The notes under the pieces are model-generated. The model ran no database searches and was not told where the DNA came from. It worked only from the letters and a program-made list of their open reading frames with translations. Shown one piece after another: positions 22,297-33,400 of a stretch of 64,000 nt of DNA; the stretch's first letter is position 1, and the number at the start of each line of letters is the position of its first letter. Source of the stretch: Sambucus nigra (lineage: Eukaryota > Streptophyta > Magnoliopsida > Dipsacales > Adoxaceae); contig CASBWL010000047.1 of the NCBI GenBank assembly GCA_949130495.1, positions 992,001 through 1,056,000 on the forward strand, in the 5' to 3' direction. The position numbers and the translations under genes were made by a program.

Positions 22297-24499
22297 CGGA
22301 ATTTCGTCCTCGAAATTCAGATATAACCTACACCATCCAACTAGGATCACTACGAATCCTAAAACCTCAAGGCAAGGATGCTAACCCGATGGTTCCCAAC
22401 CATATGCTACACGACTACCACGATCGTAAAGTGACTCTAATACGTCACATAATACCCACCATCTATAATGCCTATCGGCATGAATTTCAACCTTATATAC
22501 TACGCCCATTCTATTTCAGGCGGTATATAATACCATCTTACCAAGGTGCCCATACACCTTTCAAACTTGTGCATATCTGCACATCTGTAGTGAACATCTG
22601 ACACTTAACACTATCTCCCAGTAAGGGTCTCCTTTCCTCGGTGTAATACTCACCTATTTCTCCTTCCAACCCGCGAAATTTTAATCCTCCTAACCTCGGT
22701 GCCACTAACGCTATCAAACTTACATCCTACAAATGCTACGATCTATGCGTTACCCTACCTAAGCGAAACGAGTATCCTAAATATGTCCCTAGTGCCTAAG
22801 GCCTCTCTCAACTCCCGAAAATTGCTTAGTTTCATGTGTGGGACGTCTCGCAAAGGCGAAATCCAAACAAGGAACCCTCCCGTTACACTACTCCCTCTCG
22901 TAGTCGGTCATCGAGATATAGCAACCTAAGCCACACCAGCGGGACGTCCTAAATACTGCCTACGCTAAACTACGAACGCATTTCTATTATCATATCCTTC
23001 CTCCCATACGGAAGGAAACCTAACCAATCTAAGTGCCCACTTTCTATAGAAAGTGTCACGAACATAATACCCAAAATTTATCTCCTCAAAATTTGCCTTT
23101 TCATTAAGGCCTCACTATTTTCCTCAAATCAATTTCTCTAAGTCAAACCTCACCCACCCACTTGTGGCGAGGGAACCACTTTAGTGCTTTTCCATAGCAC
23201 AATCTTTCCATAGTATATCAACATCATGTGGCTCATAGCCTATAGTGGTTCATCCACACTATAAGACCTTTCCACAAAATCAACATCCTTGCATCCCATA
23301 ACAGCTCCCCACTCCCGACGCCGTTAAGATTCATGTGTGGAGTGTCTCGCAAAGCGAAATCCAAACAAGGAACCCCTCCACACATTAACCCTTGACTTCG
23401 TTGGTTATGGAGTTCCGTTATTTCAACATGCAACCGGGATATCCCTATCCCCTAATCCAATAAAAAACTGGTATGAACTCCTATCTCTAACTAAGAGTCA
23501 TACCACCCTGCGCTCGCGCTCATTTTTAAGTCCTTGCGCAAACAATAATGATCATTATCTTCAGCTCAACAATAATCATGCGGCCTTAAATCATATATAT
23601 AAGGTCTCCATATACCCAAATCACGATAATGAAAACTCTACTCATCGAAGTTTCGTATCCCACAAAAAATAAGGCGAACTCAACCTATATCTAAGTGAGA
23701 CACCGTAACAATAACATGTTCCCTCCAGGAACCATGGACACGATAGACTTGCCATTCTTAGCCTGCTATCGCTCCGATCAACCAAATACATTATATACTC
23801 ACCATAATACCATACTCGTATAGATATATAAAACGAGTATCACAACCCAGATATATATATACAATATATCAACACCCGCCTCTATGGCGAATGAAGGAAA
23901 ATAGAATTCCGCTATCACGAAAAACACATAAACATACATGATATTATGTTATCATGACCGCCATAACTCAAATTACACACACGAGTCTAGGGCTAACTAA
24001 TACCGCGACTTTATCTATTCACTCTCATGGGGACTCACGATTGAGGTAAAACTCATAACAACATCCTTCTCATTCCCGCTAAATCATGGGGACTCACGAT
24101 TAAAACTATCCGTAAGGTCCCTTCCGAACCCTCAATTTCAATGAGGAATTCGACTTTAGTACCACTCTCTACTTCAGTGGTATTGCGGTACTCCTAACTA
24201 CCATTATTTAGTAGTCGCCGCCAAAATCCTTAACAATTACCATAAGGAGAGTGACCTCTACTATGGTCTGCATCCCAACATTCTACCAGCTGCTTCGGGT
24301 AAGCCTCACCTCCTGCTACCATCCAAACCCCGCACACGATCCTCAAACGAGCGCATAAAAATATTTCTATAATTTCATAATATGGCAGGAGAACGAAATC
24401 TCATAAGAGAAATCAACAATCCTAATCCTGAGGCTCTATATCAAATCGAGAGAAACGCTGAAAGCGTAGTACGTCCGCACAGATTCCTAAGGACACTAG
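22266..24499 (-). other. Element B internal region (noncoding), PPT side
   Basis: Begins with the PPT. No gag, protease, RT or integrase motif is visible in any frame, and A's internal region matches it along its length. It holds two 65-bp hairpin motifs (22829-22895, 23331-23390). Near its PBS end is the 13-nt stem-loop ACGCTGAAAGCGT (24455-24467). Confidence 0.85.
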
Positions 24500-24930
24500 T
24501 GTAATAACCCGCCCTTTTGGAGACGATTAAATCACATAATTAAGCATAATTCGGAATTTGGGGAATTTTCCTAAATAGTGATTTCTGGGATTTTCGAGAA
24601 TTTAATGATTTTCGGAGGGTGTTATAAATTATTTTGGGACTATATAGGTCGAAGTAAATTAATTATATGTCGTCGTTGAGTAAAGTGACACGAGGTAAGA
24701 TTTTTAATTGGAAAACCCGCATTTATTTATTTTGGGTTGGAATAGTGATTTGCGGTCAAGTAGCTCGGATGGAAATTTTGACTGCGCCATAATTCTCGAA
24801 ATGGCCGAGATAGTCGGAAAAGAGTGTCCGATTATCGGAAATGAGTTTCGGTTAATTTTAGAGGTAAAAGTAACTCGTAATTGGGTAAACGAGTCGTTTT
24901 TGGGTTTTAAAGGGTTAAAACCCTTTTCTC

Positions 24931-24940
24931 TATATATAAA
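24931..24940 (+). promoter_or_regulatory. LTR TATA box, element A 5' LTR
   Basis: CTCTATATATAAAGAGG, a strong TATA match, followed by about 75 nt of GA-rich sequence that would form the RNA 5' end. It puts U3 at roughly the first 460 bp of the LTR. Confidence 0.75.
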
Positions 24941-25081
24941 GAGGAAGAGAGGGAGAAAAAGAGAAAGAAAAGAAGAGAAAGAGAGAGAAGAGAGAGAGGA
25001 GGAAGAAAAGAGGAAAAAAGGGGAAGATCTCGGGCCAACTCCGCGGGATTCGACTCGAGGTCGTCGGATTTTATCCACGAG

Positions 25082-25097
25082 GCAAGTGTTTACTTGC
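25082..25097 (+). other. LTR stem-loop GCAAGTGTTTACTTGC
   Basis: A 6-bp stem with a 4-nt loop about 150 nt past the TATA box. It is kept in C (4939-4954) and B (21664-21679) and mutated in B's 5' LTR. It could act in the RNA leader or in 3' end formation; no function is shown. Confidence 0.5.
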
Positions 25098-25752
25098 TTT
25101 ATTTATCTTTTTGCATAAATATCTCATACCGTAGTTTGGTATAAACAAACCCTAATGGTTTTGGGGTGGGTTATCGTGGATAAAACGGGTTTTTGGGAGT
25201 TAAAACAATTAAACCCCAAATAATATTTCAATTTGTGGAACTTAGGTTTTAATCCAAATTAATTGGTGGTTTGGGGTTCTAGGATGTTTAGAACCCTTAA
25301 TATATGTGTAGTTGTAGTTGGTTGAGGTTGTAGGACGTTGGGTGAGGCGACAAAAGCTTGGGAGAAGCTTTAATGGCGGAAATCTCCTCGGAGGTGACGA
25401 TGAATAGTAACCCGTAACCTTTGGGGGAATTTTTGGCCAGGAAAAGAAGTGATTTAGCTTTCGGCCAAAACACGAAAGTTGTAGATCTTTTCGATACGGT
25501 CGCGTGGGCGCCGACCGCATATTTTTCTAAATTTTCTACAATTTGATATGATTTTTACAAGATGACAGCTCCGGGTTGAAAGTACCAACTCGGAAATCAA
25601 ATCGGGAATTGGAAAAATAAAGGCTAGAAATTATTGTGCAGATGTTTGGGATGATTTTTGGTGTAGAGTAGAAACTATGAAAATGAATTTGGATTGATTT
25701 TTGGGTATTTTGGAGTTTGAGAAATCGCCCAAACTGTGACCCTCGAACAGGC

Positions 25753-25952
25753 CGAATCGATTCGGGTACAGGCCGAATCGATTCGCCTAAGGGGAATTGG
25801 GTTTCTGCAATGGGCCGAATCGATTCGGGTACAAACCGAATCGATTCGCCATTTACAGACCTGTTTGCAGAATACTTTCCGAATCGATTCGGATTGGGAA
25901 CCGAATCGATTCGCCCACCCGAATCGATTCGCTAAAGGGGCGAATCGATTCG
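25753..25952. repeat. Eight CGAATCGATTCG palindromes, element A 5' LTR
   Basis: Perfect 12-bp palindromes at 25753, 25774, 25816, 25837, 25880, 25902, 25920 and 25941 (start positions). Several are paired at 21-22 bp, about two helical turns. They occupy the place where B and C have GGTCGACC palindromes. Confidence 0.95.
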
Positions 25953-26721
25953 CTTAGGTCAGAATTTCTAGTTTTCTCCCTTTAAGAGTATGGGGAGTTG
26001 AATTACCAATTAGGATAATTTGGGGGTATATATATATAATATATACTTCACTATGAGGAAAATAGTATCATTGGAGATATCCAATAAATCCTTAGAATAG
26101 GATTAAAGTATATAGTGATTATTAAAGTAAGAAATACTTTGGATTTAGAATCATGCTAATAGCAATGCATGATTATGATTCCCGGAGGGAATCTTTGGGA
26201 TTATTATCATCGTTAGATGCCATAGGCCATTAAGGCCGTTTATAAATATTCTAGGAAGAATATATAGGATATGTATATACTGTGTGTTTTAGGTATATAT
26301 ATATAATGATGGAAATGATTTTGAAAATATATAAATGAATATTTTCAAAATGGAAATATAAATGATTTTCATAATTAATAAAATTGAGGATACACACCTC
26401 TCTAAATCGCTATCATAAGGGAAGTTGCGTTCGTATGGTGAAGCCCCCTGGCTAATGATGCAGGGTGGATATAGTCCTAGGCCATGGGAGCGCTTATGGT
26501 TGTATATTTTTCTGCGGGGGTAGGGAGATTCCGGGTGTGGTCTTAGCTACCACGCAGGCTCATGGCCGCTTCCCGACGTCTTTCGATATAGGATCCCAGG
26601 TTGTCTTGGAGGCCCTGGAAGATGATAGCCATTTAGGGGCGCGCACAATGGAGAAATCCGGACGGGCGGTCTTAGAACGCGTTTATTAAAGCAGTTCATA
26701 ATAATGGATTTGCTTTAATTA

Positions 26722-27013
26722 CATTTCCTGGATATAGGAAGGGAAATGGGTTATATATAAATTGGCTTCGGTAACACTTCCCGGATGGAAGAAGGGATGT
26801 GGAAGCATATGTTACGATCAAAGCATTTTTATGATAATGAAAATGGCTTTGAATACATTTCCTCAATATAAAAAGGGAAATGGGATATTTAGAAAAGGAA
26901 AAGCTTTTTATGTTAATAAAATTGGCTTTCAAAAAGTATATGGTTTGTTAAATCAATTCATGATAATGAATTGGCTTTTATAAATACATTTCCTGGATAT
27001 GAGAAGGGAAATG
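26722..27013. repeat. CATTTCC...GGAAATG hairpin cluster, element A 5' LTR
   Basis: Four units at 26722-26748, 26774-26800, 26856-26882 and 26987-27013. Three have the full 7-bp arms around a 13-nt core; the second is a diverged form (ACACTTCCCGG...GGGATGT). Confidence 0.8.
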
Positions 27014-27178
27014 GAAGTTTTTGAAATGAAAAGGATAAGTATTTATAAATACTTTACGTATCAAGTAATCCTCAGTCCGGGAGATATTTATATTATCCGG
27101 AAGTATATTGTAGATGTATGTATATGTATAAATTGGGTGCCGAGGGTCTAATGAATCCCGACGATCGACCGTGCCGCA

Positions 27179-27241
27179 TAGTAGTGTATCGGGGGGGTTC
27201 CTTGTTTGGATTTCGCTTTGCGAGACACCCCACGCACGAAT
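27179..27241. repeat. 65-bp hairpin motif, A 5' LTR, first copy
   Basis: Intact hairpin TCGCTTTGCGA inside the shared core; G7 run upstream and CACCCCACGCAC downstream. Confidence 0.85.
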
Positions 27242-27373
27242 ATGGCACTGTGTTGAGACTGGGTAGAAGTTTAATCCTTAGTGCTCTTATATTATTAAAT
27301 GTTATGATATATATATTATATATCTTTCTGTACTGAGGGACTGGCGGATCTCAAAGATCGACCTTGCTGCATA

Positions 27374-27435
27374 GTAGTGTATCGGGGGGGTTCCATGTTT
27401 GGATTTCGCTTCGCGAGACACCCCACGCACGAACA
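27374..27435. repeat. 65-bp hairpin motif, A 5' LTR, second copy
   Basis: Hairpin stem intact with changed loop (TCGCTTCGCGA). It is spaced about 195 bp from the first copy, as in B. Confidence 0.85.
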
Positions 27436-27790
27436 TGGCATAGCGTCGAGATTAAAGTGAAGTTTGGCCCTTAGTACATTTGTTTGACTATCTAGGTTAG
27501 ATAGAGGTTGGGTATTAGATTAGTTTAGCAGGGTAGCTTGACTAGGAAGTTCAAAGGATGCGCTAGGTGTGCACTGTTAGAGGAGAGGTGAGGGGTATCT
27601 CATGAGAGTGCGATACCAACTTAAAATATGAGATAAAACTATTTTTCTAAAAATAAAGCATTTATGCACTTGCAAAATATTTTCTAAACATTCGGGCTCT
27701 GACCCGTTTCTCTACTCTCCTTTGTTTCTCTATACTGTATATATATAGGTGTCCAGACACAGGGACGCCTGGATGGAAACTCTTTCGAGT

Positions 27791-27809
27791 CAGACGTCTG
27801 CTGCAGCAG
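27791..27809. repeat. Adjacent perfect palindromes near LTR 3' end
   Basis: CAGACGTCTG (27791-27800) overlaps CTGCTGCAGCAG (27798-27809). The same site in C (near 2308-2325) and B (near 18895-18915) is partly degraded. Confidence 0.7.
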
Positions 27810-28197
27810 CTGTGGATGCTTGCAGGTTATTGGTAGACGTTTCTTTCCTTGTACTCTAGATAGGAGATATTGTATAAACACTCGAGCCAAAGGCTCAATT
27901 GCATTTATTTATTCTTTTAGTACAGCATTCGATATGGTTGTATTATTTGGACCGAGTGTTCGGTTATTTTAGTTCCTTTCTTTTCCATTTCAGTTCATTA
28001 CGCATTTAATTGTGAATGTTTTAATTTGTGCGCTAAAAAGAGTAGTTAGATACAAGTTTTTTTAACGGCCACCTAATAGGATATTAGTAATTAAATGAAT
28101 TTTCGACAGTGATGCTAAGAATGATCCATATGAAACTCCTGTTTTAATTTAATATTGGAGTGATCGCCCGGTATCTTATTAGGCGGGTTGTTACAGA

Positions 28198-28209
28198 TGG
28201 TATCAGAGC
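28198..28209 (+). other. Primer-binding site, initiator-Met tRNA
   Basis: TGGTATCAGAGC two bases after the LTR; this is the usual plant PBS complementary to the tRNA-iMet 3' end. Confidence 0.95.
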
Positions 28210-30428
28210 ATCAGGTTCTAGTGTCTTTAGGAATCTGTGCAGACGTACTACGCTTTCAGCGTTGCTCTCGATTTTTATAGAGCCCCAGGATTAGGATTGT
28301 TGATATCTCTTGTGAGATTTCGTTCTCCTGCCATATTATGAGATTATAGAAATCTTTTGCGCGCTCATTTGAGAATCGTGTGCGGAGCTTGGATGGCAGC
28401 AGGAGGTGAGGCTTAGCTGGTGCAGCTGGTAGAAGGTTGGGATGAGTACCTTAGTAGATGTTACTCTCTCTATGGTAATTGTTAAGGATTATCTCAATGA
28501 CTACTAAAGCATAGTAGTTCGAGTACCATAGTGCCGCCGTAGTAGGGTGTGGTACTAAAGTTGGATTTCCCCGTGGAGATAAGGAGTAGAAAGGGATCTT
28601 ACGGATAGTTCTAACCGTGAGTCCCCATGAATAAGCAGGACGAGAAGAATGCCGTTTTGGAATTTTTCGCCTAAGGTTTAGCCAGAGGCCGATGGTGAAT
28701 AAGGATGAAGATGTTGTTATGAGTTTTACCTCAATCGAGGAGGTATATTTGGCATGAGTAGATAAAGTCGCGGTATTAGTTAGCCCTAGACTCGTGTGTG
28801 TATTTTGAGTTGTGGCAATCTCGATAACATTATAATGTATGATTATGTGTTTTCCGCAATAGCGTAATTTTATTTCCCTTCATTCGCCATAGAGGCGGGT
28901 GCTTATATTTTGTATATATACGTATACGGTATATGGTGTAAGGGAGCGATAGAAGGCTAATAATGGCAAGTCTATCGTGTCCGCAGTTCCTGGAGGGAAC
29001 AAGTTGTTATTCTGGTGTCTCCCTTGATACAGGTTGAGTACACCTTTGCTATTATTGATTTATGGAACCTCGATGAGCAGAGGCTTCCTTATTTTGGATG
29101 GTATATGTGGCGACCTTATAGATATAATCTAAAGCCCACATAATCGTTGTTGAGCGGTAAGATTTAGCTCAGTATTAGTTTGCGCAAGGACTTAGAAATG
29201 GGTGCGAGCGCAGGGTGGTATGACTCTTAGTTAGAGATAGGAGTTCCAATCACCTTTTGTTGGATTAGGGGATGGGGTTATCCCGGTTGCATGTTGAAAT
29301 GACTGAACTCCACAACCAACGAAGTCAAGGGTTAATGTGTGGAGGGGTTCCTTGTTTGGATTTCGCTTTGCGAGACACTCCACACATGACTCTTAACGGC
29401 GTCGGGAGTGGGGAGCTGTTATAGGATGCAAGGATGTTGATCTTGTGGAAAGGTCTTATAGTGTGGATGAACCGCTATAGGCTATGAGCCACATAATGTT
29501 AATATACTTGTGGGAATATTGTGCTTTGGAGAAGCACTAAAGTGGTCCCTTCGCCACAAATGGGTGGGTGAGGTTGGACTTAGAGAAATTTATTTGAGGA
29601 CAATAGGCAGGCCTTAATGAAAAGGCAAGTTTTGAGGAGCTACATTTTGGGTATTATGTCCGTGACACTTTCTACAGAAAGTGGGCACTTTGATTAGTTT
29701 GGTTTTCTTCTGTATGGGCGGAAGGATAAGATAGTAGGAATGCGTTCATAGGCTAGCCTAGTAGGATTTAGGACGTCCCGCTTCTGTGCCTTGGGTCATT
29801 ATATCTCGATGACCGACTACGCGAGGGATTAGTGTAACAGGAGGGTTCCTTGTTTGGATTTCGCCTTGGCGAGACGTCCCACGCATGAAACCAAGCACTT
29901 GTCGGGAGTTGGGAGAGGCCTTGGGCACTAGGGGCATACTTAGGATTATATTAGTTCGTGTAGGTAGGGTAACGCATAGATCGTAGCATTTTTAGGATAT
30001 AGGTTCACTAGTATTAGCAGCGCCGAGGTTAGGAGTATTGAAATGCGCGGGTTCGGAGGACCCATAGGTGAGTATTACACCGAGGAAAGGAGACCCTTAC
30101 TGGGAGAGAGTGATGCGTGTCAGACGTTCGTAATGTTTGTGCTGATGTGCACAAGTTAGAAAGGTGTATGGGCACCTTGGTAAGGTAGTTTGATGTACCA
30201 CCTAGCTAAGATAGGAGTAGTACACAAGATTGAAATCCATGCCAAGAGGCATTTTAGAGGATGGATATTGAGTGACGTATTGGAGTCACTTTATGATTGC
30301 GGTAGCGGCATAGTGTATGGTTAGGAACCATTAGGTTAGTGTCTTTTTCCTTGAGGTTTTAGGATTTGTAGTAATCCTAGTTAGAGGGTGTAAGTTACAT
30401 CTGAATTTCGAGGACGAAATTCTGTTGT

Positions 30429-30439
30429 AAGGGGGGGAG
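30429..30439 (+). other. Element A polypurine tract
   Basis: AAGGGGGGGAG two bases before the 3' LTR TG; primes plus-strand DNA synthesis in LTR elements. Confidence 0.92.
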
Positions 30440-30441
30440 TA

Positions 30442-33400
30442 TGTAATAACCCGCCCTTTTGGAGACGATTAAATCCCATAATTAAGCATAATTCGGAATT
30501 TGGGAAATTTTCCTAAATAGTGATTTCTGGGATTTTCGAGGATTTAATGATTTTCGGAGGGTGTTATAAATTATTTTGGGACTATATAGGTCGAAGTAAA
30601 TTAATTATATGTCGTCGTTGAGTAAAGCGACACGAGGTAAGATTTTTAATTGGAAAACCCGCATTTATTTATTTTGGGTTGGAATAGTGATTTGCGGTCA
30701 AGTACCTCGGATGGAAATTTTGACTGCGCCATAATTCTCGAAATGGCCGAGATAGTCGGAAAAGAGTGTCCGATTGTCGGAAATGAGTTTCGGTTAATTT
30801 TAGAGGTAAAAGTAACTCGTAATTGGGTAAACGAGTCGTTTTTAGGTTTTAAAGGGTTAAAACCCTTTTCTCTATATATAAAGAGGAAGAGAGGGAGAAA
30901 AAGAGAAAGAAAAGAAGAGAAAGAGAGAGAAGAGAGAGAGGAGGAAGAAAAGAGGAAAAAAGGGGAAGATCTCGGGCCAACTCCGCGGGATTCGACTCGA
31001 GGTCGTCGGATTTTATCCACGAGGCAAGTGTTTACTTGCTTTATTTATCTTTTTGCATAAATATCTCATACCGTAGTTTGGTATAAAAAAACCCTAATGG
31101 TTTTGGGGTGGGTTATCGTGGATAAAACGGGTTTTTGGGAGTTAAAACAATTAAACCCCAAATAATATTTCAATTTGTGGAACTTAGGTTTTAATCCAAA
31201 TTAATTGGTGGTTTGGGGTTCTAGGATGTTTAGAACCCTTAATATATGTGTAGTTGTAGTTGGTTGAGGTTGTAGGACGTTGGGTGAGGCGACAAAAGCT
31301 TGGGAGAAGCTTTAATGGCGGAAATCTCCTCGGAGGTGACGATGAATAGTAACCCGTAACCTTTGGGGGAATTTTTGGCCAGGAAAAGAAGTGATTTAGC
31401 TTTCGGCCAAAACACGAAAGTTGTAGATCTTTTCGATACGGTCGCGTGGGCGCTGACCGCGTATTTTTCTGAATTTTCTACAATTCGATATGATTTTTAC
31501 AAGATGACAGCTCCGGGTTGAAAGTACCAACTCGGAAATCAAATCGGGAATTGGAAAAATAAAGGCTAGAAATTATTGTGTAAATGTTTGGGATGATTTT
31601 TGGTGTAGAGTAGAAACCATGAAAATGAATTTGGATTGATTTTTGGGTATTTTGGAGTTTGAGAAATCGCCCAAACTGTGACCCTCGAACAGGCCGAATC
31701 GATTCGGGTACAGGCCGAATCGATTCGCCTAAGGGGAATTGGGTTTCTGCAATGGGCCGAATCGATTCGGGTACAGACCGAATAGATTCGCCATTTACAG
31801 ACCTGTTTGCTGAATACTTTCGGAATCGATTCGGATTGGGAACCGAATCGATTCGCCCACCCGAATCGATTCGCTAAAGGGGCGAATCGATTCGCTTAGG
31901 TCAGAATTTCTAGTTTTCTCCCTTTAAGAGTATGGGGAGTTGAATTACCAATTAGGATAATTTGGGGGTATATATTTATAATATATACTTCACTATGAGG
32001 AAAATAGTATCATTGGAGATATCCAATAAATCCTTAGAATAGGATTAAAGTATATAGTGATTATTAAAGTAAGAAATACTTTGGATTTAGAATCATGCTA
32101 ATAGCAATGCATGATTATGATTCCCGGAGGGAATCTTTGGGATTATTATCATCGTTAGATGCCATAGTCCATTAAGGCCATTTATAAATATTATAGGAAG
32201 AATATATAGGATATGTATATACTGTGTGTTTTAGGTATATATATATAATGATGGAAATGATTTTGAAAATATATAAATGAATATTTTCAAAATGGAAATA
32301 TAAATGATTTTCATAATTAATAAAATTGAGGATACACACCTCTCTAAATCGCTATCATAAGGGAAGTTGCGTTCGTATGGTGAAGCCCCCTGGCTAATGA
32401 TGCAGGGTGGATATAGTCCTAGGCCATGGGAGCGCTTATGGTTGTATATTTTTCTGCGGGGGTAGGGAGATTCCGGGTGTGGTCTTGGCTACCACGCAGG
32501 CTCATGGCCGCTTCCCGACGTCTTTCGATATAGGATCCCAGGTTGTCTTGGAGGCCCTGGAAGATGATAGCCATTTAGGGGCGCGCACAGTGGAGAAATC
32601 CGGACGGGCGGTCTTAGAACACGTTTATTAAAGCAGTTCATAATAATGGATTTGCTTTAATTACATTTCCTGGATATAGGAAGGGAAATGGGTTATATAT
32701 AAATTGGCTTCGGTAACACTTCCCGGATGGAAGAAGGGATGTGGAAGCATATGTTATGATCAAAGCATTTTTATGATAATGAAAATGGCTTTGAATACAT
32801 TTCCTGAATATAAAAAGGGAAATGGGATATTTAAAAAAGGAAAAGCTTTTTATGTTAATAAAATTGGCTTTCAAAAAGTATATGGTTTGTTAAATCAACT
32901 CATGATAATGAATTGGCTTTTATAAATACATTTCCTGGATATGATTAGGGAAATGGAAGTTTTTGAAATGAAAAGGATAAGTATTTATAAATACTTTACG
33001 TATCAAGTAATCCTCAGTCCGGGAGATATTTATATTATCCGGAAGTATATTATAGATGTATGTATATGTATAAATTGGGTGCCGAGGGTCTAATGAATCC
33101 CGACGATCGACCGTGCCGCATAGTAGTGTATCGGGGGGGTTCCTTGTTTGGATTTCGCTTTGCGAGACACCCCACGCACGAATATGGCACTGTGTTGAGA
33201 CTGGGGAGAAGTTTAATCCTTAGTGCTCTTATATTATTAAATGTTATGATATATATATTATATATCTTTCTGTACTGAGGGACTGGCGGATCTCAAAGAT
33301 CGACCTTGCTGCATAGTAGTGTATCGGGGGGGTTCCTTGTTTGGATTTCGCTTCGCGAGACACCCCACGCACGAACATGGCATAGCGTCGAGATTAAAGT

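Larger units (their letters stand above)
24500..28195 (+). repeat. Element A 5' LTR
   Basis: Runs from TGTAATAACCCGCC to GGCGGGTTGTTACA, a 14-bp near-perfect terminal inverted repeat and unusually long for an LTR. In order it holds a conserved upstream block, TATA box, GA tract, palindrome cluster, CATTTCC hairpins, two 65-bp motifs and, near the end, dense palindromes. Small sense frames such as 24708-25118 span the promoter and are unlikely to be genes. Confidence 0.96.
28196..30441 (+). other. Element A internal region (noncoding)
   Basis: No frame resembles gag or pol. It is collinear with B's internal region. It holds two 65-bp hairpin motifs (29332-29390, 29831-29888), one with a 5-bp GC-rich stem TCGCCTTGGCGA. 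The post-PBS leader includes the stem-loop ACGCTTTCAGCGT (28250-28262), a candidate dimerisation or packaging site. Confidence 0.85.

Noticed and set aside
24704..25078. Antisense frame in the element A LTR (also 30646-31020, 37108-37536)
   Set aside because: Opposite to the LTR promoter and driven by the GA-rich tract; conservation is explained by DNA-level similarity.
25753..25952. CRISPR-like regular repeats
   Set aside because: The repeated unit is a 12-bp palindrome with irregular short gaps inside a plant LTR; there are no spacers of constant length and no cas genes.
26465..26689. 74-codon frame in element A LTRs (also 32407-32631)
   Set aside because: Both copies are LTRs of one element, so conservation only reflects recent duplication, and no domain is recognisable.
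28196..28230. tRNA gene at the TGGTATCAGAGC sequence
   Set aside because: It is a primer-binding site complementary to a tRNA 3' end; no cloverleaf follows.
28196..30441. Hidden gag-pol in the element A interior
   Set aside because: No frame longer than about 60 codons and no RT, protease or integrase motif in any frame; B agrees.
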